Positions 15,748-21,169 of a DNA stretch of 21,169 nucleotides are shown piece after piece. The notes under the pieces are model-generated. The model ran no database searches. It was not told the DNA's origin and worked only from the letters and a program-made list of their open reading frames with translations. Position 1 is the stretch's first letter, and every line of letters starts with the position of its first letter. The stretch lies in the NCBI GenBank assembly GCA_946623485.1, contig CAMORF010000006.1, forward strand, positions 1 through 21,169, written 5' to 3'. Source of the DNA: an uncultured Clostridia bacterium. GTDB lineage: Bacteria > Bacillota > Clostridia > Lachnospirales > Lachnospiraceae. The position numbers were made by a program, and so were the translations under genes.

Positions 15748-16647
15748 TTACGCCTGGATCCGCGCGAAGCTGTCCGCATCGAGAATGCCCCAACCGACAT
15801 ACGCTTCAGAACGGAGACATACTTCGTTGTATGCCTTCAGATCGCGGCCTGTCTGATCCGGATCGCCATACTCGATGACTTCCAGCGGCACATTTGCGGC
15901 ATAGCCCCACTTGAATGCATTCTGGAAATCACCAAGGATAACATGGTCCGTGTGCTCCGCAGACTCTGCCTTCATGGAAATCGTCGGATTGACATCAGAT
16001 TTCATCCCATAAAAAGCATCCGGATTCTGGCCGAAGCGATATTCCGGATACTGGACGACTCCATTGACTTTGATCTTTGCCAGATCTGATCCCGCTGTCG
16101 GAGACAGCGCAATGCCGTTGACCACGCCGCCGTCTGCAACAACAGCCTGAATGGCTGCGTCAATCACATCGTCGATGGTTGCAGCAGCATAGGTAGAAAC
16201 ATTACCGGTGACAACATCGTCGAAGTTTTTGCCAGCGATCTGTGTCGCGGGAAGCATTGTTTTCGGGTTCAGGCCATGGAATCCGGCAATGTCTACGCCC
16301 TCAGCGATCTTCTTGGCAAATCCATCCGCAAAGGCACGCAGATACGGGATCTTTCCTTCCTCGCTGGCTCTCGTGAACTCATCAGACACACGATGCTGAT
16401 ACATGAATTTGACCGGACGGATAACGACCGGAGTGTGATCAGCTTCGTTCTGCTCTTTCTTGTCGGACTCACCGACGATCTGCGCTTTCCCATCCATGGT
16501 AAACACGAATTCTGTGATACCGTTGAACGGAATCGGAGACTGCGCAGAGAGTTTCGCAATCGAAGATCTGCCCTGCACTTTTGCAAACATTTCGGATACA
16601 AGCGGTGCCGGAAACATCTGTCCGGCCTTAGACACATAATTAGGCAT
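15748..16647 (-). CDS. Major capsid protein (HK97 fold)
   Basis: This 299-aa shell protein starts MPNYVSKAGQMFPAPLVSEM, with IPFNGITEFVFTMDGKAQIV (E-loop-like), RPVKFMYQHRVSDEF, then an A-domain with VNGIALSPTAGSDLAKIK and a C-terminal LEVIEYGDPDQTGRDLKAYNEV. This pattern is typical of HK97-fold capsid proteins without an N-terminal scaffold (delta) domain, consistent with the separate scaffold gene just upstream. No prohead protease gene is seen in the window. GGGAGG lies 6 bases before the ATG. Confidence 0.94.
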   Translation of the reverse strand: MPNYVSKAGQMFPAPLVSEMFAKVQGRSSIAKLSAQSPIPFNGITEFVFTMDGKAQIVGESDKKEQNEADHTPVVIRPVKFMYQHRVSDEFTRASEEGKIPYLRAFADGFAKKIAEGVDIAGFHGLNPKTMLPATQIAGKNFDDVVTGNVSTYAAATIDDVIDAAIQAVVADGGVVNGIALSPTAGSDLAKIKVNGVVQYPEYRFGQNPDAFYGMKSDVNPTISMKAESAEHTDHVILGDFQNAFKWGYAANVPLEVIEYGDPDQTGRDLKAYNEVCLRSEAYVGWGILDADSFARIQA

Positions 16648-16667
16648 ATTCTACCTCCCTTTAATAC

Positions 16668-17135
16668 TTAAATACTTTTTGCCATCTGTTTGTATGCAGC
16701 CGCTACCGGATCATTGTTCAGAACCGTCGGTTCGCCTGATCCGATTGGCGCGACCGTTTTTTTGCTGCCGATAAGCGCAACCATGGCCTCCGCATCTTTC
16801 CGGATAGACTCTTCATCCCCTCCGGCCAGACGATCAGCCATCTGGTAGGGCAGCCCCAGCTCAAGCGCAATCTTCGTTTTTACCGAGGCGGTCTCGTATG
16901 CCTGCACTTTCGCTGTTAAATCATCAACAACGGTTTTATTTCCGTCGATGGTTTCTGTTTGTTTGGTGATCTGTTCCGTCAACTGGGCAATCTGTTTTGC
17001 CAGATCCTCGTTCTGTGTCTTGATTGCGTCATAGTCCTGATACTTTTCAGCAGCCTTTTCCTCTGCTCTTCGGATACGATCACCGATTACCTTGTCGAGT
17101 TGTTCCTGTGTTTCGATAACTGTAAATTCAGCCAT
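16668..17135 (-). CDS. Capsid scaffold protein
   Basis: This 155-aa protein starts with TVIETQEQLDKVIGDRIRRA, followed by a long coiled coil (about residues 25-80, rich in Gln, Glu, Lys with heptads) and a C-terminal ADRLAGGDEESIRKDAEAM helix. The arrangement matches the phage scaffold family (GP20/DUF4355-like), which directs capsid assembly and then leaves. It lies directly before the capsid gene and has AAGGGAG before its ATG. The short basic C-terminal helix (AAAYKQMAKSI) is the usual capsid-binding end. Confidence 0.9.
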   Translation of the reverse strand: MAEFTVIETQEQLDKVIGDRIRRAEEKAAEKYQDYDAIKTQNEDLAKQIAQLTEQITKQTETIDGNKTVVDDLTAKVQAYETASVKTKIALELGLPYQMADRLAGGDEESIRKDAEAMVALIGSKKTVAPIGSGEPTVLNNDPVAAAYKQMAKSI

Positions 17136-17185
17136 TAGTTTCTCCCTTCCCCACTTTCCGGGTGGTATCCGTAATTTGTGGCACT

Positions 17186-17209
17186 AAAAAAGCACCGGCA
17201 TTCCGATGC
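17186..17209 (-). terminator. Rho-independent terminator after terL
   Basis: On the minus strand GCATCGG (17209-17203) pairs with CCGGTGC (17198-17192) around an AATG loop, followed by T6 (17191-17186). It starts 3 bases after the terminase stop codon. Capsid genes downstream must therefore be expressed by read-through, antitermination or a promoter not evident in the 50 bases before the scaffold gene. Confidence 0.82.
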
Positions 17210-17211
17210 TC

Positions 17212-18603
17212 TTAGTACGCAATTCTTTGTTTTTTCTTTGCCTTACTCTCTGCGCATAGCCAATGTGCGAGGATCATACTGTCAAGGATGGATATATCTG
17301 CACCTTCAACGCTGGATCGATACCCGAACCCTCCTCCGGATCCGATCGCGCGTTTCTCGCAGTTCGTGATCACCTGCTCCGCCGCAGACTGCTGCATGTG
17401 AAGGACCGTTGCTTGCGACAGCGCCAGCTCGAACATGGCATTTGCCTTGATGATTTCCTGAACCGTCGGAACCACAGGTTTTTTCAGTTTTGCCTGCTTC
17501 AACGCATCCTGAAGAATCCCGATGCCGTTTTTTCCGTCCACCGCAATCTTTTTGACCCTTGCCTTGTCCACAAAATCAAGGATCCATGCTACTCCGGCGC
17601 TGATCGGCCGGCAGGCGTATGCTTCCAGGAAGATCTTGTCATCCTTTGTGCGGACCGCAATGGACAACGACACATTTTCCCCATCATGCCCAAACTTCAC
17701 GCCGGCGAACAGTTCGCCTTTCAGCTTCGGCAGATCCTTTACCTGAAGCGCCAGCCATTCGTTCTTGGATATGGCGCTTTTCTGGTTGTACTTGATCCAC
17801 AGACCGAGCCGCTGGATGTTGAAATCCACATCATCGTCACCGATCTCTGACCGTATCGTGCGCTCTTTAAGCACCGTCCCAAGCGAGGGATTCGTCTCAT
17901 ACCACAGCTCCACATCATGCGGATCCGACATCTCCGGTACGGACCATTCCGCCCAGCCGGATTCAAAAGCACCGCCCTGCAGCACTTTGTTCCGGAACTT
18001 CGGGAAGACGGTCCCGGCGCTGATCGCCGTCGGTGGCGTGCCGAGCATGATCGTCTGTGGGTTCTCCGAATCGGACACAACATACTTCAGCGCCGTCTCC
18101 TGCTCCGGCGTATACTCCTGTGCCTCGTCGATGATCAGAAGGTCATACCCCTCGCCAAGGCCGCCGGTAGAGGTCCGTGTCCGGAACTCGATTACGCCAT
18201 CGTTTTCACAGTACAAGTGTTCCTTGCCGAACGCCCGGAATGAGGATTCCACCGTGATGTCCGCTTTTTCGCACAGGCGCCCGAGGCGTTCCCAAACCGC
18301 ATGAGCAGTAGACGCCCTGTGCGCGGTATACAGGATCCTCTCGCTGTTCTTCAGCCCCCATAGGCAGCGGATTATCACATCTTCGCTTTTCCCATTCCTT
18401 CGCGGGAGCGAATAACCGAACTTTTGATGGATCCAGTAGCCTTCTTCATTCACCGCCATGATGTCGTAGGAGAGCGATTCCTGCCATTCCAGAGCCGTCT
18501 TTTCCGTGGCGTTGTACAGCGCAATCGCCTCCGGTCCTTTTGTGTCTTTGTAAGGCAAAATTACGGATACCGTCGGGGATTGTCTTCCCTGTCTGGTATC
18601 CAT
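17212..18603 (-). CDS. terL: Terminase large subunit
   Basis: This 463-aa DNA packaging motor contains an ATPase and a nuclease. The ATPase has Walker A in SLPRRNGKSE (about 65-74, Lys72), Walker B in YDLLIIDEAQEY (Asp159, Glu160) and a coupling TIMLGTPP motif near 184-191. The RNase H-like nuclease has acidic residues in KFGHDGENVSLS (Asp307), KKIAVDGKNG (Asp356) and the SILDSMILAHW block (Asp441). All motor motifs are intact. AGGAGG lies 8 bases before the ATG. Its place is odd: after portal, minor head and toxin genes instead of before the portal, and flanked by a terminator on each side. Confidence 0.93.
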   Translation of the reverse strand: MDTRQGRQSPTVSVILPYKDTKGPEAIALYNATEKTALEWQESLSYDIMAVNEEGYWIHQKFGYSLPRRNGKSEDVIIRCLWGLKNSERILYTAHRASTAHAVWERLGRLCEKADITVESSFRAFGKEHLYCENDGVIEFRTRTSTGGLGEGYDLLIIDEAQEYTPEQETALKYVVSDSENPQTIMLGTPPTAISAGTVFPKFRNKVLQGGAFESGWAEWSVPEMSDPHDVELWYETNPSLGTVLKERTIRSEIGDDDVDFNIQRLGLWIKYNQKSAISKNEWLALQVKDLPKLKGELFAGVKFGHDGENVSLSIAVRTKDDKIFLEAYACRPISAGVAWILDFVDKARVKKIAVDGKNGIGILQDALKQAKLKKPVVPTVQEIIKANAMFELALSQATVLHMQQSAAEQVITNCEKRAIGSGGGFGYRSSVEGADISILDSMILAHWLCAESKAKKKQRIAY

Positions 18604-18673
18604 ATAATCATCCTCCTGTGTCAGTCTTCAGTTGTATCATTACCCTCAAGGGCACCACCTCTTTTCCGTGTAT

Positions 18674-18697
18674 AAGAAAACCGCCCCTGAAGGGCGG
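18674..18697 (-). terminator. Rho-independent terminator upstream of terL
   Basis: On the minus strand CCGCCC (18697-18692) pairs with GGGCGG (18686-18681) across a 5-base loop, followed by TTTTCTT (18680-18674). It lies between the small gene ending at 18742 and the terL ribosome site, and would separate the portal/toxin transcript from terL. The stem is 6 bp, all G-C. Confidence 0.7.
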
Positions 18698-18741
18698 CCT
18701 GTATCGTATGGTTTTATTATTTATTATCTAGAAATGAAAAC

Positions 18742-18942
18742 TCAATCACTGCCTGGTAAACAGACATGTCTCTCGTATCTGATTGATGGAATCATATCTT
18801 CATCGATTTCAACAACTATCTTCCCTTTGTTGATAAACTGCTTTTCAGAATATAAGGCGTTTACTCCGTTTGTTCGAATATCCTCAGCAATATTATCAAG
18901 GATGTGCTGAAGGTCATTTTTCACATCTTTACCTTTTTCCAT
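18742..18942 (-). CDS. Small protein of unknown function in the toxin locus
   Basis: This 66-aa protein begins MEKGKDVKNDLQHILDNIAE. It is predicted to be a charged helix followed by strands (GKIVVEIDEDMIPSIRYER), with no membrane segment or recognised motif. The ATG at 18942 is preceded by GAGG at 8 bases; a TTG two codons earlier is less likely. It lies alone between the structured-RNA region and a terminator, with base composition richer in AT than terL. It may be a second immunity-like or regulatory protein, but that is only position-based. I do not recognise the family. Confidence 0.6.
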   Translation of the reverse strand: MEKGKDVKNDLQHILDNIAEDIRTNGVNALYSEKQFINKGKIVVEIDEDMIPSIRYERHVCLPGSD

Positions 18943-18975
18943 GATCAATCCTCGATTTCCTTACGCTGCTTTCTT

Positions 18976-18984
18976 TGTTACAAT
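18976..18984 (+). promoter_or_regulatory. Extended -10 promoter for the plus-strand RNA
   Basis: TGTTACAAT (18976-18984) matches the extended -10 form TG-N-TAnnnT. A start 6-8 bases downstream falls at about 18990-18992, which coincides with the first base of the P8 strand GGGCAGG (18991). The -35 region (about 18955-18961) is poor, as is common for extended -10 promoters. It points away from the late operon. Confidence 0.5.
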
Positions 18985-18990
18985 ATCTCC

Positions 18991-19363
18991 GGGCAGGATG
19001 AAGATATATGCTGAACTGTATGGCGACATACAGAAGCCCCGGACAAAAAGCCGGGGCGATAACACAATTGAACAATTCACTTATGAAATCCTGCAGACTT
19101 GAAGCTATAAGTAAGGTAACACCGATACAAACCGCTATTGGTAATCTTGCACAGGCTCTGCCTGAATGTAACAATGTTGGATCGGTTCTTGCCGCAAGCA
19201 TCAAGGAGGGTGATCGCCCATACCGGGTTAATTCAGGGAATATCTCTTCGAGACGATCCTGAGCCAAGCCGCTGCCGCCGCATCTTTGGCAGCGGAAGGT
19301 GCAACGCATAGGTGGTGCGCTGCGGTAGCAATACGCCACCCACGAACGCCCGGCATCCTGCCC
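18991..19363 (+). ncRNA. Circularly permuted group I intron (permuted intron-exon RNA)
   Basis: The plus strand holds group I core elements in permuted order. 3' half: P8' GGGCAGG (18991-18997), P7' TATGC (19007-19011), P9 19016-19022/19027-19033 with a GCGA tetraloop, P9.1 19036-19042/19051-19057, terminal G 19070. Exon: 19071-19147. 5' half: guide UGUUGGAU (19175-19182), a possible P2 CTTG/CAAG (19188-19191/19195-19198), P2.1 19208-19219, P3 CCGGG (19223-19227), P4 TCAGG/CCTGA (19233-19237/19258-19262), P5 19243-19253, P6 GCC-AA-stem-AA-GGT (19263-19300), P7 GCATA (19306-19310), P7.1 19311-19340, P3' CCCGG (19349-19353), P8 CCTGCCC (19357-19363). P3, P7 and P8 match across the permutation. 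The motif string TTAATTCAGGGAA...ATCCTGAGCCAAGC...GGTGCAACG resembles class IA phage introns. Activity is inferred. Confidence 0.82.
19071..19147 (+). ncRNA. Predicted circular exon of the permuted intron (about 77 nt)
   Basis: The 3' splice site is placed after G19070, by analogy with the terminal G that follows P9.1. The 5' splice site is placed after U19147. The guide at 19175-19182 pairs with AUCU (19144-19147, ending in the required U-G wobble) and with AACA (19071-19074), giving 8 continuous pairs over the ligated junction. The exon contains two hairpins: ACTTAT/ATAAGT (19079-19084/19107-19112) and ACCGATA/TATTGGT (19121-19127/19136-19142). Other 5' sites (after 19159, 19189 or 19190) pair less well. 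Function of the circle unknown. Confidence 0.6.
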
Positions 19364-19373
19364 TTTACCACGA

Positions 19374-19709
19374 TCAGCCCTCGATTTCTTTGAGCATTGC
19401 CTCGAACATTGCTTCTTTGGATTCATAATCTTCCGGGAAGAACTGGGCGCCTTCCTCTTCTTCGGAGCGTATCAATTCATCAGCGTCCCCAGCGTACTCA
19501 ATTACGAGACAATGAAAAGTATTGTTCTTCCCACCAAACATAAAAGCTGGATATATTAAGTCTCCATTATCCAGCTGGAAACATTTTTTTGCATTCCCAT
19601 CAATATCGATTTTGATTGCTGGGAATATATCTTCAAGGAAAGCCTCAAATTCATTTCGTAGACGCCGTAAATCGTCAATCGAAATAGACTTCAAATCCAT
19701 CCATGTCAT
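19374..19709 (-). CDS. Probable immunity protein to the MuF-linked toxin
   Basis: This 111-aa acidic protein starts MTWMDLKSISIDDLRRLRNE. It has an N-terminal helix, a beta segment (IKIDIDGNAKKCFQLDNGDL, then NTFHCLVIEYAG) and a very acidic C-terminus (SEEEEGAQFFPEDYES and a final AMLKEIEG helix). No known catalytic motif is seen. Its start lies inside the 3' end of the MuF-toxin gene (35-base overlap), with AAGGGGG about 10 bases before the ATG at 19709; an in-frame GTG at 19733 is an alternative. Small acidic genes overlapping a polymorphic toxin are typically cognate immunity proteins. The role is inferred from context. The gene is AT-richer than the structural genes around it. Confidence 0.6.
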   Translation of the reverse strand: MTWMDLKSISIDDLRRLRNEFEAFLEDIFPAIKIDIDGNAKKCFQLDNGDLIYPAFMFGGKNNTFHCLVIEYAGDADELIRSEEEEGAQFFPEDYESKEAMFEAMLKEIEG

Positions 19710-20412
19710 ATTGATGTTTCCCCCTTGTTCCACTACTTACTGTCCAATATGCTATCTTATGCAGTCCACCTTCAGGATGATATCGCAAATGACCATTTCT
19801 AAAAGAGACTCTATAACCGCCCTCGTCCTCAAATTGTTTTTGCGCAAAACGGCTTTGATTTCCAAGTGGTTGAATATCATAACCTGCAATTTCCAGCATG
19901 GTTTTCATTTCTACTGGGCTGATATTCCCCAACGCTTCATGATTATCGACTATCGCATCAACTAATGTGCTGCTGTTTAGAACCTTCAACTGCTGTTGAA
20001 CTGCTGCAGCAATGATCCGTTCTCCTGGTGTCACTGGATCCTTGAGAGTGTTATACTCCTTCCTGCGTTCCAGATCGAACCGACGCACCCAGCTGTCCTT
20101 GCCGCCGGATCTTGTCTGAACAGTCGTAACACCTTTTGCAGATGTATACTCAATCTCGCACCCACACCCCGGATGTCTCTGGAAAGCTCCGATCCGGTAC
20201 GCCTCCGCAAGTGTCACATCGCTGCACTCACGCCCCTTGCACCACTCGCATTCCCTGCCACCGGAAAGTCCAATCCCATCATACGACCGACTGACTCTTA
20301 CTTCAAGGCCTGCGTTCTCTGCGGAGCTGGCATTTGCTTTGAGACTATCATCAGAGTTTTTTAACGCATCCGTGATTATTTCGTTTTTAATAAAATCACC
20401 AAGTAAACCCAT
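19675..20412 (-). CDS. MuF-type minor head protein with C-terminal toxin-like domain
   Basis: The first 115 residues of this 245-aa protein form a MuF-like head domain: MGLLGDFIKNEIITDALKNS, a CEWC pair (Cys55, Cys58), and the HPGCGCEIEY box (His80, Cys83, Cys85), a likely metal site. A linker (about 116-150) leads to an extra domain (about 150-245) not needed for heads: KTMLEIAGYDIQPLGNQSRF, then GGYRVSFRNGHLRYHPEGG, then HKIAYWTVSSG and a final YDMDGFEVYFD. His212, His218 and nearby Lys/Thr/Ser/Tyr are candidate catalytic residues. Such variable C-termini on MuF proteins, followed by an immunity gene, were described as polymorphic toxins in Firmicutes temperate phages (Jamet et al. 2017). 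An RNase of the BECR class is a guess. The ATG at 20412 has AGGAG 8 bases upstream. Confidence 0.72.
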   Translation of the reverse strand: MGLLGDFIKNEIITDALKNSDDSLKANASSAENAGLEVRVSRSYDGIGLSGGRECEWCKGRECSDVTLAEAYRIGAFQRHPGCGCEIEYTSAKGVTTVQTRSGGKDSWVRRFDLERRKEYNTLKDPVTPGERIIAAAVQQQLKVLNSSTLVDAIVDNHEALGNISPVEMKTMLEIAGYDIQPLGNQSRFAQKQFEDEGGYRVSFRNGHLRYHPEGGLHKIAYWTVSSGTRGKHQYDMDGFEVYFD

Positions 20413-20707
20413 CTTCAAAGCTCCTACGCGAGATCTCCGTGACCATTTCATTCTCGCGGGCTATGTCATATTCCGGCTTAAGCGCTTTAAGACCGATACT
20501 GGCATCCTTGTTCATCTGATTGATCGTCTCCGCTGACATCTGATTGACATCATCATGCAGCTTCCGCAGGATCGGCGACAACACAGCTCTAACTTCATCC
20601 TCAGAGATCTGGCCGTTTGGATACAATTCCTGAAGCTGCTTCTCTGCCTTCTTCGCTGCCTCTCTGCCCTCCGCGATTGTCTTTTTTCGCAATTCCTTGA
20701 ATGTCAT
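20396..20707 (-). CDS. Minor head protein, N-terminal helical partner of the MuF protein
   Basis: This 103-aa helical protein starts MTFKELRKKTIAEGREAAKK, then LQELYPNGQISEDEVRAVL and DDVNQMSAETINQMNKDASIG, ending VTEISRRSFEDGFTW. It starts just after the portal stop and ends 17 bases inside the MuF gene, in a different frame. In related phages, as I recall, this helical part is joined to the MuF domain in one minor capsid protein, so this may be a natural split or a frameshift. The downstream gene has its own ribosome site, which favours two proteins. It would bind portal inside the procapsid. Confidence 0.72.
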   Translation of the reverse strand: MTFKELRKKTIAEGREAAKKAEKQLQELYPNGQISEDEVRAVLSPILRKLHDDVNQMSAETINQMNKDASIGLKALKPEYDIARENEMVTEISRRSFEDGFTW

Positions 20708-20708
20708 A

Positions 20709-21169
20709 TCAGATACCCGTCAGATCTCTCATCTTGTCCTCTGTAATGTACCCTGGAATCGCCTGATTGATCTTGATCACGCCGTCTCCGAGGCTCGTCA
20801 GCATCGCCGCATCCGGCTCGAACAGCGGATCCCAGCGCAGCGTTGTTTCGCTGATCTGATTCCGCAGGTACGAATAATCATCACGAACACAGGCCGCCAG
20901 ATATCCGGCATTCAGCAGACCGACTCCCAGCGTTTTCTGTGCTTTCCTTGCAGTCAGCCGCATCGACTCATGACTTGCCTTGATCGCCTCCGCGCTGGAA
21001 GGGTTCTGGCTCGGAAATCCCAGGTCATCGAGCGTCAGTCCCGTTTCTCCGGCAAACAATCCCGCAAACATCCGCAGCAGATCCGCGTGCGGAGTCATCG
21101 TCTGCTGCTGGAACTGCCCGACAACAGGATGATCGCCGTCCTCGTCCTTGTCGATCCGGAGCATTGAGG
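20709..21169 (-). CDS. Portal protein, C-terminal part
   Basis: The frame is open to the right edge, so the N-terminus is outside the window; about 153 codons are visible. The block MRMFAGLFAGETGLTLDDLG is represented here as LLRMFAGLFAGETGLTLDDL, followed by NPSSAEAIKASHESMRLTAR and a C-terminal part with ETTLRWDPLFEPDAA. This is a common ending for portal proteins of Firmicutes siphophages (SPP1 gp6-like), which form the ring for DNA entry and head assembly. It is followed one base later by the helical minor head gene. The apparent ATG at 21164 is internal. Family assignment is from the recognised EAIKASHE-x-x-RLTARKAQ block. Confidence 0.85.
   Translation of the reverse strand, partial: SMLRIDKDEDGDHPVVGQFQQQTMTPHADLLRMFAGLFAGETGLTLDDLGFPSQNPSSAEAIKASHESMRLTARKAQKTLGVGLLNAGYLAACVRDDYSYLRNQISETTLRWDPLFEPDAAMLTSLGDGVIKINQAIPGYITEDKMRDLTGI

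Noticed and set aside
19036..19057. GC-rich hairpin read as a terminator
   Set aside because: It lacks a T run on either strand and fits P9.1 next to the GNRA-capped P9 of the intron 3' half.
19008..19262. Plus-strand open frame of 84 codons in the large gap
   Set aside because: It runs through intron stems, exon and guide of the permuted group I RNA; the structure explains the sequence better than coding does, and no ribosome site precedes it.
19213..19363. Truncated group I intron relic (5' half only)
   Set aside because: This was the first reading, but the missing P8', P7' and P9 strands were found upstream at 18991-19057 and pair with the 5' half, so the element is permuted and not truncated.
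18929..19426. Minus-strand open frame of 165 codons
   Set aside because: It overlaps the small gene, the structured RNA and the immunity gene; Cys/Arg-rich composition without a domain or ribosome site.
20413..20451. Upstream ATG for the MuF protein (13 extra residues)
   Set aside because: The extra residues are Arg/Lys-rich and unlike the family start; the ATG at 20412 has AGGAG at 8 bases and begins with the recognised GLLGDFIKNE.

Overview
The window is part of a temperate siphophage genome of a low-GC-lineage Gram-positive host, most likely a gut-type clostridium (Lachnospiraceae/Oscillospiraceae-like). The basis is the Firmicutes-type structural proteins, strong AGGAGG ribosome sites, a GH25/CW_7 endolysin and a base composition near 50% GC. 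The host assignment is inference.

Layout. Bases 1-546 (+) hold the catalytic C-terminus of a tyrosine integrase. Bases 550-789 look like an intact phage attachment site (attP): the 3' end of a tRNA gene flanked on both sides by GTTTCACAT direct repeats. Everything from about 800 to the right edge is the late region, transcribed right to left on the minus strand: portal (partial), minor head proteins, a toxin/immunity cargo locus, large terminase, scaffold, major capsid protein, head-tail connectors, major tail protein, tail chaperones G and G-T, tape measure, distal tail proteins and fibres, XhlA-like protein, holin, endolysin and a strong terminator. With int and the lysis genes adjacent and an att core between them, the sequence represents a circular, concatemeric or tandem form of the phage rather than a single integrated prophage.

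The most unusual item is in the only large gap of the late region, 18943-19373. On the plus strand, against the late genes, it holds the parts of a group I intron core in the wrong order: the 3' half (P8', P7', P9 with a GCGA tetraloop, P9.1, terminal G at 19070) comes first, then a short exon, then the 5' half (P1/internal guide, P2, P3, P4, P5, P6, P7, P7.1, P3', P8). The strands of P7, P3 and P8 match across the permutation. One 8-nt guide (19175-19182) can pair with both exon ends. This is the architecture of a permuted intron-exon ribozyme and predicts release of a circular RNA of about 77 nt. An extended -10 box lies just upstream.

Next to it is a MuF-type minor head protein with a C-terminal extension that looks like a polymorphic toxin, followed by an overlapping small acidic gene that is a likely immunity protein. 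Two recoding sites are also visible: a canonical A AAC CCU -1 slippery heptamer abutting the stop codon of the major tail protein, and a -1 shift that joins tail chaperone G to a T domain without a start codon.
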